DNA of 64,000 nucleotides from Heterocephalus glaber. Lineage: Eukaryota; Chordata; Mammalia; Rodentia; Bathyergidae. Where the stretch lies: the NCBI RefSeq assembly GCF_000247695.1, contig NW_004624778.1:14205347-14269346 (forward strand), read 5' to 3'. The translations under genes were made by a program, and so were the position numbers. Of this stretch, positions 39,300 to 52,707 are shown one piece after another (position 1 is the first letter of the stretch; the number at the start of each line of letters is the position of its first letter). A model generated the notes under the pieces. The model saw nothing but the letters and a program-made list of their open reading frames with translations, was not told the DNA's origin and searched no databases.

Positions 39300-39500
39300 T
39301 GAACTTCACATCTCTAAGATGCTAGTATTGCAAATGTGGCCACACATTGGAATCACTTGGGAAGTTTTAACAATTACTGATGCATGGGTCCTCCCCATGA
39401 GGTTCTGATGTTATTGGTGTGGCAGGTGGCCTGAACATCAGGAGTTTTTGAAGATGACCAGGTGCTTCTAACCTGGAGCAGCTTTGAGAGCCCCCCTGCC
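39300..39500 (+). mobile_element. hAT-Charlie MITE (MER-type)
   Basis: Shows the middle of a Charlie-related MITE: TTGGAATCACTTGGGAAGTT, GATGCATGGGTCCTCCCC and CCAGGTGCTTCTAACC. The exact family is not assigned. Confidence 0.55.
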
Positions 39501-39663
39501 CCAGAGTGCCACCACATTCTCCTGGAAAGTCAGCAAGACAAGTGTCTGTTTATGGCCTGACACTTAATGCATCTTCCTAAAAGAAGCCATTTGCTCACAG
39601 ACTGGCACATTAAAAATTAATCACTTTGGCCCAGCAGGGCTCCTCACTTAAAGACTGCTGTTG

Positions 39664-39763
39664 AAGCCAGGTGAAGTGATACATGCCTGTGTTCACAGTG
39701 CTGAGACTGAGGCCTACCTGGAGAATTTAGTAAGATCCTGTTTCCAGAAAGAAAAAAAAAGAT
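39664..39763 (+). repeat. B1-type SINE with internal deletion
   Basis: Has GCCAGGTGAAGTGATACATG at the start, then GTAAGATCCTGTTTCC, with about 30 bases of the middle B1 missing, and a short A tail. AAAGACTGCTGTTGA before it and AAAGATTACTGTTGA after it form a diverged duplication. Confidence 0.7.
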
Positions 39764-40149
39764 TACTGTTGATTGTAATGCAGCAACCTAAGATGCCAAC
39801 AACCCTCTCCAGGAGCACAAACAGGTGAGGAAACTGAGTCTGGAGCAGCCAAACCAAGTCTTCCCTCTCCAAAGCCAACCACCTCTCTAATCAGCTCAGC
39901 CCGTGGTCCTTGTAGGGGTGGAGGTAGAGCTACTGATCCTGTTGCATCTCTGAACAAAGCAGTTGGTCACATATTTGCACTGTAACGGGATTCAGAGTTT
40001 GTGCCCCCATGAGGTCCAAAACAAGTATCTGTGACACTGGGATCTAGTTGAATTAGAGAACAACTGCATTTCAACGAAGTACTGTTTGGAAAGAAGCCTA
40101 ACTCCATCGGTCCCGCTTTCCTGTGGTTTAAGGGGAAGTACATTAAGCG

Positions 40150-40440
40150 TATGAAACAAGCCAACACAAAAAGACAAATCCTGTGATTCCACTTATAGGA
40201 GGACTTGATGAGGTAGTCAAACTCCTGGAGATAGGAAGTAGAATAGTAATTGCCAAACAGAGAGAAAGGAGAGTGAAGAACTGTTGTTTAATGGGGACTG
40301 AGTTTATTTTGCAAGATGAAAAGAGTTCTGGAGATGGATGGTGATGATTGAATATTGTAAATGTGCTTAATATCATGGAACTGCACACTTTAAAATGGTT
40401 AAGAAGTGAATTTTATCTATGCATATTTTACCACAAATTT
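40150..40440 (+). mobile_element. Old LINE-1 3' end, sense
   Basis: Reads GGTAGTCAAACTCCTGGAGA, GTTTAATGGGGACTGAGTTT and AACTGCACACTTTAAAATGG, the standard old L1 3' UTR text. Ends in an A/T-rich tail. Confidence 0.7.
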
Positions 40441-41459
40441 TAAAACATTTTAAACAGCAGTTTTTTCATAATTTTTTTAAAGGAAAGGAAGTGATCACAT
40501 GGGTCTGGTGGCTGGACTAAGGCTCTGCAATCTTGTAGGAGCAGCCACTGGACTTTTCTCTTATTTCCATGGAAACCAGGGAAGAGGTGGTGAATGTCAG
40601 TAAGCAGGGTGCCCCAGAGCATGGAGGGAGGAAGGGGCAGCCCTGAGAAGGGGTGAGCAGATTAGTAGTTGGGGTATCTTAGAAGTTCACAAAAATTCCA
40701 TGCAGCTGATTTAAGTGAACTAGTTCTTCACCCATGTCTATTTTAACTGGAATATGGAATATGCTCAATGATTAACCAGTGATTGTGGTCTGAGCTGAGC
40801 TTTTAAGATTTTGTGTTCCCTTCTTTAATTCAAGAGGTTCCCTGCTGCATATTCTCATGGAAATGAGTTTAATAGAATGAGTTTGGAGTCAGCAATAAGA
40901 AAGGCTATTTGGCTATGTGGTAACTCCTTGTTAAAAAGGTTTCTAATATGTCTCATATGTAGATTGACCCAAATAAGAATTATGCCTTCAGAAAGAGAAT
41001 ATTGTGGAAAGGGAGGCCATATATTTCTGATTAAACTAGGCCTCTGGGAGGGTGTTGTTTTTCTAAACAATCTTTTGATGAATGTCTGTAACACAAAGAA
41101 TTAACCTCTGCTATAGGTCAGTCCACTTCTGGGCTTGAGAAATCTGCCTAGCCTATAGGGAAGGCAAGTGATAAATTCTTAGGCGGGCTAGCATATTAGA
41201 GATCAACGAGGGACCTGCTGAGCCAAGTGTGTTCCCCAAAAGGCAGCATCAGCATCGCCCTGTCAGACTGAGAAATGGAATCTGCATTTAACCAATAAAA
41301 GTCCAGAAAATGACTTGGGAGCACCCCAAATCAGAGAAGCCACATTCTAGGGTATCCACTAGGAGCATGGTAATGGATGGCTGTGTGTTTTGTGCTTGGA
41401 CCCTCTGCCCATCTCCAGAGCCCTAGAGGTCCCGCTTGGAGGATGGTGTTAGAGTTTCT

Positions 41460-41690
41460 TATTCATATCAAAGCCTGGGTTAAATCCCAGCTATGCCATT
41501 TATATCATGTGTTACTGTAGATCAGTTTCTTATCATCTCTGTACTTCCCTTTTCTTTCTGTAAAATGACTACACTGAGTCCCTACTTCAAGGGGATGTTG
41601 TGAGGATGAAATGAATTCATCCACACAAAATAGTTACAACAGGAGTTTGAGGAGCTCAGTAACTGTTAGCCAGTATAATCACATCACAGA
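41460..41690 (+). repeat. MIR SINE
   Basis: Near full-length MIR order: CCTGGGTTAAATCCCAGCTA, TTCTGTAAAATGACTA and GGATGTTGTGAGGATGAAAT. Ancient. Confidence 0.7.
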
Positions 41691-42889
41691 TTTCTGTCAC
41701 ACACGTTGGCTGTCATCTTCCCCAGAGGCTCAGAGACAAGCTTAACCACTCTTCAGGATGATAACCTTGCAAATGCCTGGAGGCGGCTCTCATGAGGCCC
41801 CTCCATGTTCTCCAGGCTACGAGTGCTGTGTCTCTGCCATGCATTTGCAATGTGCCTTTGATTTCTGCTGCACAGCCACCAAGACATCTCCTGGGAGCCC
41901 CGACCCTGGAAGAATGACAGTATCCAGGCAAAAGCCCGTTGCCCCAAGGCTAAATGTTTTAGTTCTCCACACCCTGGGGTTTTTTTGGCTTGACCTAGTT
42001 TCTCCTATGTCAGACAATAGTGCATGTGTGTTCCTACCCTTCCACGGAAGTGGGTACCTGAGGGTCTTCCTGAGGCCATCTGAGTCCTTTGGTCCCTTGC
42101 TTTCCAGACACAGTATCTTTGCTGCCAGCCTGGCTCACGAGCCTTTCCTAGCCTGGGGTTGGGTAGGGAGCAGAGCCTTCAAACACCTGGCTTTGCCAAC
42201 ACCTCTCTCACTAGTGAGAACAGCAGGGACCCCCACCCCAGGCTGCCATTCCCCCCGGCTACTACCCTCTCAGCAACTTTTGTTCCAACTGGGAGGAGGC
42301 CAAAGCTTTTCTGGAGGGCTTTTTCAAGATAGAGGTTGGAGGTCAAGTGGGTAGCTCTGGGCAGTCTACATGTTGACAAGCCTCCCCCTGATCTGGATTG
42401 GAGGACTTTGAGGACACTGACTTTCAGAACAAGTTATTTTCCTTAGCCCCTCCCCCTATTTGTTATCTGTCCTTGAGCCTGTCTCCTGGGTACATTCTAG
42501 ATCTTCTCACCCACCCCTACCTTTACTCACACTGGGCTCCATGGCCCCCTCAAGTGTTCCCAGGCATCTAAGATGTCCCAGTCCCTCAAGATCTGCTCAG
42601 ACCTTACTTGGGGATGCTTCTCTGACCCTCTGCACTCCTGGCCTGTGGCTCTCCCTGTCTCTGTCTTGCCATTTGCTGTTGTACAGACATCTTGGTGGGG
42701 AGCACCTGTGGTATGCCAAAGCACCCGAAGCCATTTCTCAGCACCTGGAACAGGTATCTTACCACTTCAGGAAGAACTATATCAAAAGGCTGATGGAAGG
42801 CTGACTGAATTTATTTCTGTAAAATGCTAACACGGGGGCAGGTACACAATAAGTCCCATGTGAATGTTGATTGTGGTTACTTCCTGGTC

Positions 42890-43015
42890 CTCTGATCACC
42901 TTTTCACAGTAACATTTTATCTCAAACCACATGATACGCTCTTTGAAGGTGGGGTGATGCTAGCCATCTCTGTATCCTCCGTACAGGGACTGACACATGT
43001 TGGGCTCCTAGGATT
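42890..43015 (+). repeat. LINE-2 3' fragment
   Basis: Has CATGATACGCTCTTTGAAGG, CATCTCTGTATCCTCC and GGACTGACACATGTTGGGCT, an L2 3' end without its last few bases. Confidence 0.5.
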
Positions 43016-44929
43016 ATTCCAAAAATTTGTGGTTGCGAAGGTGGGGATATTAGAGCCCCCCACTGCTTGGAAACAAGGGCTACCCTAAACACTGATTCAG
43101 AAGAAGGAGAGAAACAACTTTTCCTTCCCACCCCTCCCCCCCAAACACACAGCCACAATGACTGAGGTTTTACTCTTAAAGAATGTTATCCCATTTATAC
43201 TCACCATATCTGTGAGGGATTAGTAGGCACACTGTCATTAAAGGGTGAAGAGGTTTATTTAGCCATGCCTTCTTCCCCAGCCTTCAGCCTCCTAGACACA
43301 GGAGAGCACCCTCTGGGCAGGCAAGGACGTGGAGGGGCAAGCTGAGCTGATGCCACCCACCCAGCACATTGCTGGAGTGCTCTAGGGCCACCCTGCTGGA
43401 TTAACTTGCAGGCAGCTGGGCCTGAGCATTGGTGGCTTGCTCCCTCCCCAAGCGATGGCTCAGAGCTTTAATTATACTTTCTCTCCAGATCTGTCAGGGG
43501 CCTTAATTATGCTCTGTGTAGGCAGCTGCCACTAGATTATTTCCCAAACACCTCTGAAGCTTTCAAACTCCAAGCTTCCCATGCACCACTCAAAAGGGAC
43601 AGCAGAACGGCCTGGTGGGAACAGTGGCCACAGGAGGCCCAAAGGCCCCCATGGAAAGATGTAGAAAGGAAAACTCATCAAGTTGCCCCCCATGGTGGTG
43701 TCTCTGTAGCCCTTCTGAGCCAGGAACACCAAACAACAGGGTGGCAGGAGGAAAGATACCACCCAAAGGAGCACCTGCAGCCCTGCCTCCTGTGGGCTGA
43801 GTGGCAGACACAGAGAATCATAGGAGTGTGGGCTTCACATCCTCTCAGAGCATGATGCCTCATCGCCTCACACAACAACCCAGCCTCACCAGGCTTGCAA
43901 TACCAGAATTCAGACAGTGCCCACTTGTGCGCATGCCCAGCACCCCCTTTCAGCCAGCTAGGCAATGGGCATGCACTGCTGAGAAAGATCAGCTCTGATC
44001 CCCAAAGACATGTTCCTCTCCACAGCCAGATGGAGCTGAAACTCTTTACCCTGCAGGTGGGATGGAAAGGCCATTGGAGGATTTCCCTCTCTTACTGATG
44101 GCTGAGCTCTGTGGAAATTGAATCTCCACATGTGGGTATTTGTTAAAGACTTTTTTCCTAGAAAATTCTCACTTTCACCTTATGCACTCAGCTAAAACTC
44201 CAGTTTTTGATTGATATCACCAGCATCATGTTGAGAGTCCCAGAACATCTGTCCTCAGTCCCCAGGGTGCCCTTCAGATGCAAGCAGTACCCCCTGACCC
44301 CCAGACCCAGGAATGGAGCCTCCTGCTTGTTCCCAGCTCATCTTCCCAGAGCTTAGCAGAAAATACTGCTACTTCCCAAATTCTTCTCTGTCCCGTGGCA
44401 TTTGAAACACCTTCAAAATCCCCTTTGTGTTTTGTAAAGAGCTTGAGGGACAAGCTGGCTCAGAGAAACAGCTAACAGTTAACATAAATTCAGCAGGTTC
44501 TTGGTTTTCACCCAAGGTAAGGAAGAGCATGGAGGAATTTTCTTGGTTCCTATCATAACCTGGTCCCCAATCCTGGCCCAAAGGTATCCCTGCCATATAC
44601 CATCTGTCAGGACAGGTGTTTCAGAAGGAAGCCCTGGGTTCCCACTTTCCTCCATCCCTAGACTCTGCAGAGAGACAGATTAATTCAAGAACATTCTGTT
44701 CCATAAAAGACCATTCATTTATATATCAGAGAAAACTCCCCTTAAGGCACTTTCCCTTTGGGTAATCTTTGCTTTAGTCTTCCCCTAACTGTCTCACTGG
44801 AAAGCAAAACTGGGCCATTCTTTGCTAAAAACCCACCCTCCCAGAAGTGAAGGACTGCTACAGGCAGTTTGGCTTAGTCTGTAGTTTTTAGAATCACACC
44901 TAAATTCCTAACAAACCACTGTACACACG

Positions 44930-45215
44930 ACATTGGTGATACCACATGCATTATGATAAGTGAAGGAATTCAGACTCAAAAGGTGACATACTGTGGTTCC
45001 ATTTATGATACCCTGTGCAAAGCAAACCCAAGGGGACAGAAAACAGTGGTGGCTGGAGGCTGGGGGTTACCAGCAAGCGGCATGAGGGAATTGTCTAGGA
45101 TGAGGAATTGTGAAATATGGCGGCAGCATGATTCTCTGCTTTCAGAACTCAGAGCCACACTCTAAAATGGCAGAGTTTACTCTACGTATATTGTACCTCA
45201 ATAAACCTGACTTAA
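44930..45215 (+). mobile_element. Old LINE-1 3' end, sense
   Basis: Text includes GACATACTGTGGTTCCATTT, GTGGTGGCTGGAGGCTGGGG and TGTACCTCAATAAACCTGAC, an old L1 3' UTR. Confidence 0.7.
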
Positions 45216-45400
45216 AAAAACATTAAACTACCATAATAATTATACTGGCTAACCCTGTTTTGGAACAAGACAAAACAAGAGTAAATATTAACTTGTGTAA
45301 ACACCCCACCCACCTTTGAAAGTGGAAATTGAAATGGTCCTTCAAGTCAGGTGTGTCAAAGATGAGAATCAGGGTGTCCCTGGAAAAGGTACCTCATTTT

Positions 45401-46966
45401 TTTTCATTAAGTTTATTAGTACATTTTAGGTATACAATACAGTTACATTTATCATTGATATCTTGTACCTTTACATGATGTGTCTTGGTTCTTATTTTTT
45501 CCCCATTCCCCTGCCCTCCCTTCAACCCCTCTACCCTTCCCTATTTACAAAGACTTTGTTTCCATTTTTTCCTTTTCTCATGTTTTTTCTTTTCCCTTCT
45601 TTCCTTTCCCCTTACCCTCCCACTTACTCTACTCCTTTAGACCTTTTCTTCCTATTTCACATTATCAATTATACATTTTGATCCTTATTTACACTTTTAG
45701 TTTTTCATGCCAGAGAAACTATTCGGTATTTACACGTGTGTCCTATTTATTTCACTTGTGAGTATGGCCTCAATGTGCATCCATTTAGCTATAAATGTCT
45801 CTAATTTCTCATTCTTTATGGCTGAGTAGTACTCCATTTTATTAAAAAACCACATGTTCTTTATCCAGTCTCCAGTTGATGGGCAATTGGGCTGTTTCAA
45901 AGTTTTAGCTATTACAAATTGTGCCACTATAAACGTGGGTAAGCATATATCACTGTGGTATGATTCTCTTAATTCTTTTTGGAAGATACCCAGCAGAAGA
46001 ATTGGTGGGTCAAATGGGACCTTCAATCCTAGTTTTTTGAGGTATCTCCATATTGATTTCCACAGTGGTTGCACCAGTCTGCACTCCCATCAACAATGGA
46101 AAAGTGTTCCTTTCTCCCCACAACCCTACCACCATTTGTTATTGGTTGATTTCTTGATAGCAGCCATTCTTTCTGGGGTGAGGTGGAGTCTTAGTGTTAT
46201 TTTCATCTGCATCTCTCGAATGACCAGTGATATTGAACATTTTTTCATATATTTATTTGCTGCTTTTACTTCTTTGTCTGAGAAATGTCTGTTCATTTCA
46301 GATGCCCATTTTTCATTTGGGTCTTTGAATTTGGGGGTCTGATTTTTTTCAGTTCTTTATATATTCTTGATAGTAGACCTTTGTTTGAGGAACAGCTCGT
46401 AAATATTTTCTCCCACATTGTAGGTTGTCTCTTAGCTGTGTTGGTAGTTTCTCTTGCAGTGCAGAAGCTTTTTAATAAGAGGAGATCCCAGTTGTTGATT
46501 CTTTGTGTTAGTTCCTATGCTACTGACAATTTGTTCATAAAGTCTTTCCCTATGCCAATGTCTTCAAGAGTTCTACCTAACTTATCTTCCAGCAAGTTTA
46601 GTGTTTCTGTTTTAATATTTAGATCTTTAATCCACTTCAATTTTAGTTTAGTGCATGGTGAAAGATAGGGGTCTAGTTTTAATTTTCGGCAAGTTGAAAT
46701 CTAGTTTTTCCAACACCATTTATTAAAAAGGCTATCTTTCCTCCAGTGAGGGTGGTTGGCTCCTTTGTTAAAGATGAGGTAGCTGAGTATGTCTGAAGTT
46801 GTTTCTGCATCTTCTAATCTATTCCACTGATCCTTGGGTCTGTTTCTTTTCCAGTACCATGCTGTTTTTATCTCAGTGCCTTTGTAGTATAGTTTCAAGT
46901 TGAGGATTATGATAGCCCCTGCCACGTCTCTATTGCCTAGAATTGCTTTTGCTATTCTAAGTCTAG
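45401..46966 (-). mobile_element. 5'-truncated LINE-1 with clear target-site duplication
   Basis: A minus-strand L1 copy of about 1.57 kb. The 3' UTR is at 45401-45730 and ORF2 sequence runs from there to the end. The frame at 45730-46074 encodes the ORF2 C terminus, with MEYYSAIKNEKLETF. The flanks AAGGTACCTCATTTT (45386-45400) and AAGGTGCCTCATTTT (46967-46981) agree at 14 of 15 sites, so the insertion is complete at both ends. The copy lacks ORF1 and most of ORF2 and cannot move by itself. Confidence 0.93.
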
Positions 46967-47639
46967 AAGGTGCCTCATTTTGAAGGGAGTGTAGACATAT
47001 GCAGAATTCTTACTCATACTTACTGAGCTTTCCCTTCATTTTTTCAGCAGTGTTTGTGTTCATGCTTCCTAGGAGCCAGACATAAGGCTGAGCAATCCAG
47101 AAGCAACTGTGGAACAAATCAGAGCTGCTTCCTGTGAGGGGCACATGGTCTAGTGCTCTTGGCAGGTAGAGGTGCTGCAGAGAAGTAAAGCATTGGTAAC
47201 AAGACAGGGAAGCTTTGGCAAGGACATTGACCTAAGTCCTACTCAGGAAGAGCAATGACTCTGAGGACATGCATCCCTGAAATGTGCACATACAGATGCC
47301 CAAAGAAGAGAGAAAGACATTTTGTAAAACTGCCAGGTGCTCATTCTTTTAGACCATGGAGGCCAAGGATGGGGTGTGCTATGAATAGAAAATAGACAAC
47401 TCCCTTCTGCTATCTGCTCCCAACACAGATCACTTCTGTGACCCCAAAGTTATTGGGAGGAAGCAAGCAAGCAACTCCACACCAGCCACCAGCTGGGCAT
47501 CCTCCCATTCCATTTAATTCTAACCCATCCACCTGGAAATAGCATCAGATCGCATCAGACTGTCCCCATGTCAGACAGCAGTAGAATATACAGGTCTCTG
47601 GAACTTCTGCCCAACTACCTATCAATTGAGGTTCTCATG

Positions 47640-48090
47640 ACCTCTTCCCTGGGTTTTATTAATTTGCTACAGTGACTCATAGAATTCAAGGAACCTCACT
47701 TATAAGATTATTATAAAGCACGCTACAAAGAACACAGATGAAGAGACTCACAGTGTGAGGTAGGGGAAAGGGGAACAGAGCATCCATGCCCTGCTGGGTG
47801 CACCACCCTGTAGGAACCCCCATGGGTTTGGCTATCTAGAAACTCTCTGAACTCCTCCTTTTAGGTTTTTTGCAGTCTTTATTGCATGGGCATGATTTAA
47901 GCATGGAAAAGCATGTAGAAAGGAGCTTGGACAAAGGGGGTCTGATCCAATGCTGATAGACTGGGAAGGAAAACCCAGCAGGGGCCATTCTTCTTGGCCT
48001 CTCTGTACAGTTTTCCTCCCTCCTCCAGGTGGGGCAGGAGCCCTCTGAAATGAGGAGGGTCTTATCATCTACCATCCAGTTAGTTAGGTC
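47640..48090 (+). mobile_element. LTR of an old endogenous retrovirus, same family as 33400
   Basis: Reads CTACAGTGACTCATAGAATT, AAGATTATTATAAAGCAC, GGGTGCACCACCCTGTAGG and CATGGGCATGATTTAAGC, matching in order a mammal-wide LTR I recognise but cannot name with certainty. No coding part remains. Confidence 0.5.
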
Positions 48091-48585
48091 AGAGAATTTC
48101 TTTAGGCCTCTCAAATAGAAAGCTGGAGGAAATTAGCGTTTCTATGACCCACTTTGGGGAAGAGAAGTTTCTGTGGCCTGCTTTAAGGAAGGAGTTATGA
48201 GTTGTAAGCCAGGAACCATGGGGAAAAAAACCAAAAACTATCACACTAGCACAAGTATCTTCCTCTGTCCTCCTTCCTTTCGCCACTCTGAGGACTTACT
48301 GTGAAGAAATGCAGGCTCCAAAGTGAAGACAGCTGCCATCATAATTAAGGGTTCTCAGAAGATTTAGATGTTTAATAAAAATCTTTGCTTAACAAATGAA
48401 GAGATCTCACATTAATAAATCCAAAGCTCCTCGGGCTTCCTAATTTTTTACTTGTTTTAACCTGGGTCTATGATACTTTTTGCACTGGTACAAAGGAAAA
48501 TTTGGATACCAAACTGGGACTTACAACAGCAAATAACAAGACCAGCCCTAGAACCTCCCCCTGGCTGCCCTCAGTCTTTTGATTG

Positions 48586-48765
48586 ATTGATTACTATATG
48601 AAGACTGAACCCAGGGCTTTCACACTGAACTATACCCCAAGCCCTTTTATTTATTTATTTTATTTTAAATTGCCCAAGCTGGGTTGAAACTTGTGATTCT
48701 ACTGCCTCAGCCTCTTAGAGTGCTGGGATTATAGACATGCACCACCATACCCACTGATCCCTTCA
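48586..48765 (-). repeat. Dimeric B1-ID SINE, minus strand
   Basis: The plus strand shows the reversed ID half (GAACCCAGGGCTTTCACACT, CTGAACTATACCCCAAGC), a T-rich linker, and the B1 half (CTGCCTCAGCCTCTTAGAGT, GGGATTATAGACATGC). A small (ATTG)n run precedes it. The minus-strand order B1 then ID is the same as at 28213 and 31736. Confidence 0.85.
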
Positions 48766-49589
48766 GTCTTAACCATCTCACCTTAACCCCCAAAATTAGT
48801 TTATCTTCTTCTTTCGGGGAGGCTGTTCCAGGGAATCCAAGAAGTCATTTCTGTGGACTTCACTATTGGGCCAACTTTCTGAATTATATAGAAAACAATT
48901 TTTAAATTGTCAGAGTATATTTTCATATCTGTGCTAAAATACCTATATAATCACCATATGCTATAGGGAGGGATTGAAAAGCCAGCTAAAACATCTAATC
49001 CCCAACAGGACACCATATAGAATCCCAAGAACCCCTGGGCTAACAGCAGCTTTGACCACTCTGTCACTCAGGGCTACTTCCATATGCCATTTACCTGTAT
49101 CCATTATGAAGTTGTCCTTTCCTGGTCTCAGAAGGCCCTGGTTTCTGGCTTTTTGGCAGCATTAATTCTAATTCTCAGTACCCAAGCAACTGGCTTGATT
49201 TCAAACATGTGGCTATTTCTGAGATTCAGCCACTGGGTAAATGAAATTTCAATGTCTCATCATTTCTCTGTTTGTGGTGGTAATGAACATGAGCATGGCT
49301 CCTATGTATCCATCTTCTTACTAGCTGTGGGCAAACTTGTCATGCTTAGTAACATGAATGGGAGTGGGAGATCATTCCTTCTAAAATACTGAGATCTTGG
49401 ACCCTTTCCTACAAAGGAGAACCCTAGGACATCATAAGATTCCTTCTACTCAAGCCCTTGAGCCCAACAAACCAGGCCCAGCCACTGACTACACCTCTTC
49501 ACTAATGCTTCTCCCCAGTCAAGGGGAAAGGAGAAAGAATTAAAGGGAAAGGGGCCCTGTTTCTATGGCAGGGGAAGGAAGGTACCTGA

Positions 49590-49820
<231 letters not shown>

Positions 49821-50039
49821 TAAAAGGAAGAACTGGGTATAAGACATGTGCTAATCTAAAACTTGGTACTCTGTGATTGAAATGACTTCTTTGAGTTTTA
49901 TGGCATTTCCTGGAAGTAACAGTGTAATTTCAGGTATAAAATAATTTAAAATCAAAAATTAGCCCTTTGAGTGCAGAACTTTTGCAATCAAGTAATCATT
50001 GTGCATGTGTTGAATGCTTGTGTCCCCTTTCTGTTTAGA

Positions 50040-50560
50040 AAACTCCTACTAAAGCTTCAAAACCCAGTTTGTGTCCAGTCCTCTGTGACATCTTTCCTAA
50101 CTCCCCAGGGCACGTGTCACCCTTTCGGTGCTCCCATAACACTTCATACTCTCATTCCCTCTCTCTTTGTTGGAAGAGCACCTGCTCTCTTCCTTTGCTC
50201 TCCTCCAGTTTTTCCTCACTCTCCTGTGGTACACCTCATACTCCCTCCACCCATGGAAGCTGCTCACCCAGACTACAGACTGGGCTCTGTTCTTAATACA
50301 CCCAGTTTAACCTCCTCCTACAGGACTGCCAGTGATGACTGTCCCCTCTCCCATGGAGATGCTATCCTTGGGCTGGCAACCTCCTCCCTGATCTCTGGAC
50401 ACACAGGCAGCTGCTTCTCACCCCACTTGTTCCATGTCCTCTGCATTGTATCCCTCCCACCCTCCTCAGATTTCTATCCTCAGCCTTAAATGCTGCTGTC
50501 ACTCACTCACAGAATTCTAACCCACCTCTTGCACCTCAGGCTGACTTGGCAGGAACAGTA
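50040..50560 (+). repeat. Probable LINE-2 3' region
   Basis: Contains GTGACATCTTTCCTAACTCC and the following L2-like C/T-rich text (CTCTCTTTGTTGGAAGAGC). Diverged, and the right limit is unclear. Confidence 0.4.
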
Positions 50561-52289
50561 GAGGCTTTTACTGTTGGAGGACCACAGCAATTCTCATCTG
50601 CCTGCATATACTGAGGCCCCAAGATCCTAACTCCCCTCATTGCAAAGGAGGCAGGGAAAGCAAATAGCTGGTGGTGTTCTTTATGGCATGGCAGCACACT
50701 CCCCCCAGCAGGGAAAAGGTGGAGAACCCCAACAGCAGGGTCCTCCTATCTTTCAGAGTGACTTAGTAGGCTCAGAGTGCAACTATGCCTCTCCTAAGTG
50801 TTATCTGTCACCAAGGATCATCCCAGGGTAATTAGAACATAAATCTTCCACAGAGATTTATTTCATCAGCTTCTCTGAGAGAAAGTCACTGTGCCCCAGC
50901 TCCCAGAAGTCAGGGAAGCCAAGATTGATTAAGCACCTACTAAGAGCCAGGAGCCTTCGAAGGCCATCAGATTGAGTTCCCGACACTGGTCATTCCAAGT
51001 GTCAGTGGTCATCCTCATCCCGCAAGGAATGGGAGAGAGGTGGGGAGCTGGGTCTGCCTTCAGGGCTGTCTGCCACCAAAACTTCTGCTTTCTGTTTCAC
51101 CATGTGGATTGCTGGGACCCACTGGCTGCCCCAGCATGACATCACTGATCCCTGGCAGGAGAGGATGAGAGAATGTGGGCGGGGGAGGGGGGATAGTGTT
51201 CTCCACCTACTCACCCCTGTGGCTGAAGAGAACTCCAAGCAGGAGGCTGCACATCACTGGTCTGTGTGTCCTAAAGAGGAGTCGGAGTCTTGTGAGCAAG
51301 GTCTCAACATCTCTGTCTGCAGCTTGATTGCCCACTGACCTCATGATCCCTTGGTGAGAGATCTGGGGTGCTTTTCTGGGTAGCAGACCCCACAAGATGC
51401 TCCGTAAGTCCAGTGCAGGGAGAGGCTAAAGAGATCCCTTCGGGATAGACCCTGATACTGTTGGCATTTGCTCAACAAACATTCAGGGCACTTGGACATG
51501 CTTAATGTCACACAGGGCATCGTGGGAGGACGTGGGAGGATCCTTACCCTAGGCTACCAGCTTCTGGAAGCCTCGGGTCCTAGTGGGGACCAGCAGATCT
51601 GCAAGTGGATGGTCTTGAGAAAGGAGAGCATGGCTGAGGATTCATGCAGGCAGCACCAAGTAGAAAGGACTCTTAGGCCTAAGGGGAGCAGATGGAAGTA
51701 AGACCAGCCTGGTGTCAGAGGAGGGCACACGGAGATGGCTCAGACCAGCACCAGCAGTGGTGCAGTGGTGCACTGCTGATGCCATGGTCAGCAGTTGCCT
51801 GGAAAAGGAGCCGAGTTGCTGAGACACACAAAGACTAAAGATTCCTGTAGAAGAGAAGGGTCTTGTTCATTCCCAGCAGCCAGCAGATGCCTGGTGCAGA
51901 GAAGGTGCATGACATGCAATGGCTGGATGAATGAGCACGCGAAGGGATGTCTGGCTCTGTCCTGTCGCCCACACTGGACATGGCACAGCTCGTCTGTCCC
52001 CTCAGCCCAAGGAATGGAGGCAGAGTGCATCCTAAACCCAACTGGTCATTCCTGGTGTTTTTTCTCTTGAGAGCGTCTAGATGAATCCTACTTGGACACT
52101 AAAGGGGAGAGTTCATTCCTAGCCTTAACAATAGTTTGAGTGTGCAAAGAGGCATATGGGAAGGAGCACTCGGGAAGCCTTGGCCAGGCTGCTCCCATCA
52201 CTTTAGTGCTGGCTGACTCAGTCTCCATCAGACTGGCCTGTTCCAGAGGCATGGAAGGAGAGGAGAATGGATGGGGCCTCTCAGAGACC

Positions 52290-52410
52290 ATCAGCTTCAA
52301 CCTCTTCCTACATTTGACAAAGCCAAGCCCCAGAGACAGCCAGCAACCTGCCACAGTTACACAGCAAGCTAGTAGCAGAGTGAAACCAAAATCCCCGGTC
52401 CCCTGGTTCC
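52290..52410 (+). repeat. MIR SINE fragment
   Basis: Reads CTACATTTGACAAAGCCAAG then CAGTTACACAGCAAGCTAGT, the MIR core. Just upstream of the third coding exon. Confidence 0.55.
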
Positions 52411-52545
52411 CAGCCCAGTGCTGCCCCACTGCCCTTTGTTACACCTCTACCACCACCCCCTCAGGGCAGCTGGTGCACATCGGGGCTTCTGCACACTGCA
52501 GCCACTCAGGCAGCACACTTAACCACGTGGCATCTGTCTCCCCAG

Positions 52546-52707
52546 GGGCTCATGAACTGGAGCAGATGCAGCTGATCCTGGAGACCATCCCTGTGATCCG
52601 AGAGGAGGACAAGGACGAGCTGCTCCGGGTCATGCCATCTTTCGTCAGCAGCACCTGGGAGGTGAAGAGGCCACTGCGAAAGCTGCTCCCTGAAGTGAAG
52701 AGTGAAG
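52546..52707 (+). CDS. MAPK4: MAPK4 third coding exon: C-lobe, residues 231-285
   Basis: A 162-nt exon after acceptor CCCCAG, ending at donor GTACCT (phase 1 on both sides). It encodes AHELEQMQLILETIPVI, then the acidic EEDKDEL and SSTWEVKRPLRKLLPEV, part of the kinase C-lobe that includes the MAP-kinase insert region. The split codons at both ends join correctly with the neighbours (GGG for Gly231; GCC for Ala285). Close to human over the part I remember. The position near residue 280 has Lys (VKSEA), where I recall VNSEA in human. Confidence 0.96.

Noticed and set aside
41758..42354. 198-codon open frame
   Set aside because: No recognisable motif, and composition like the intron around it.
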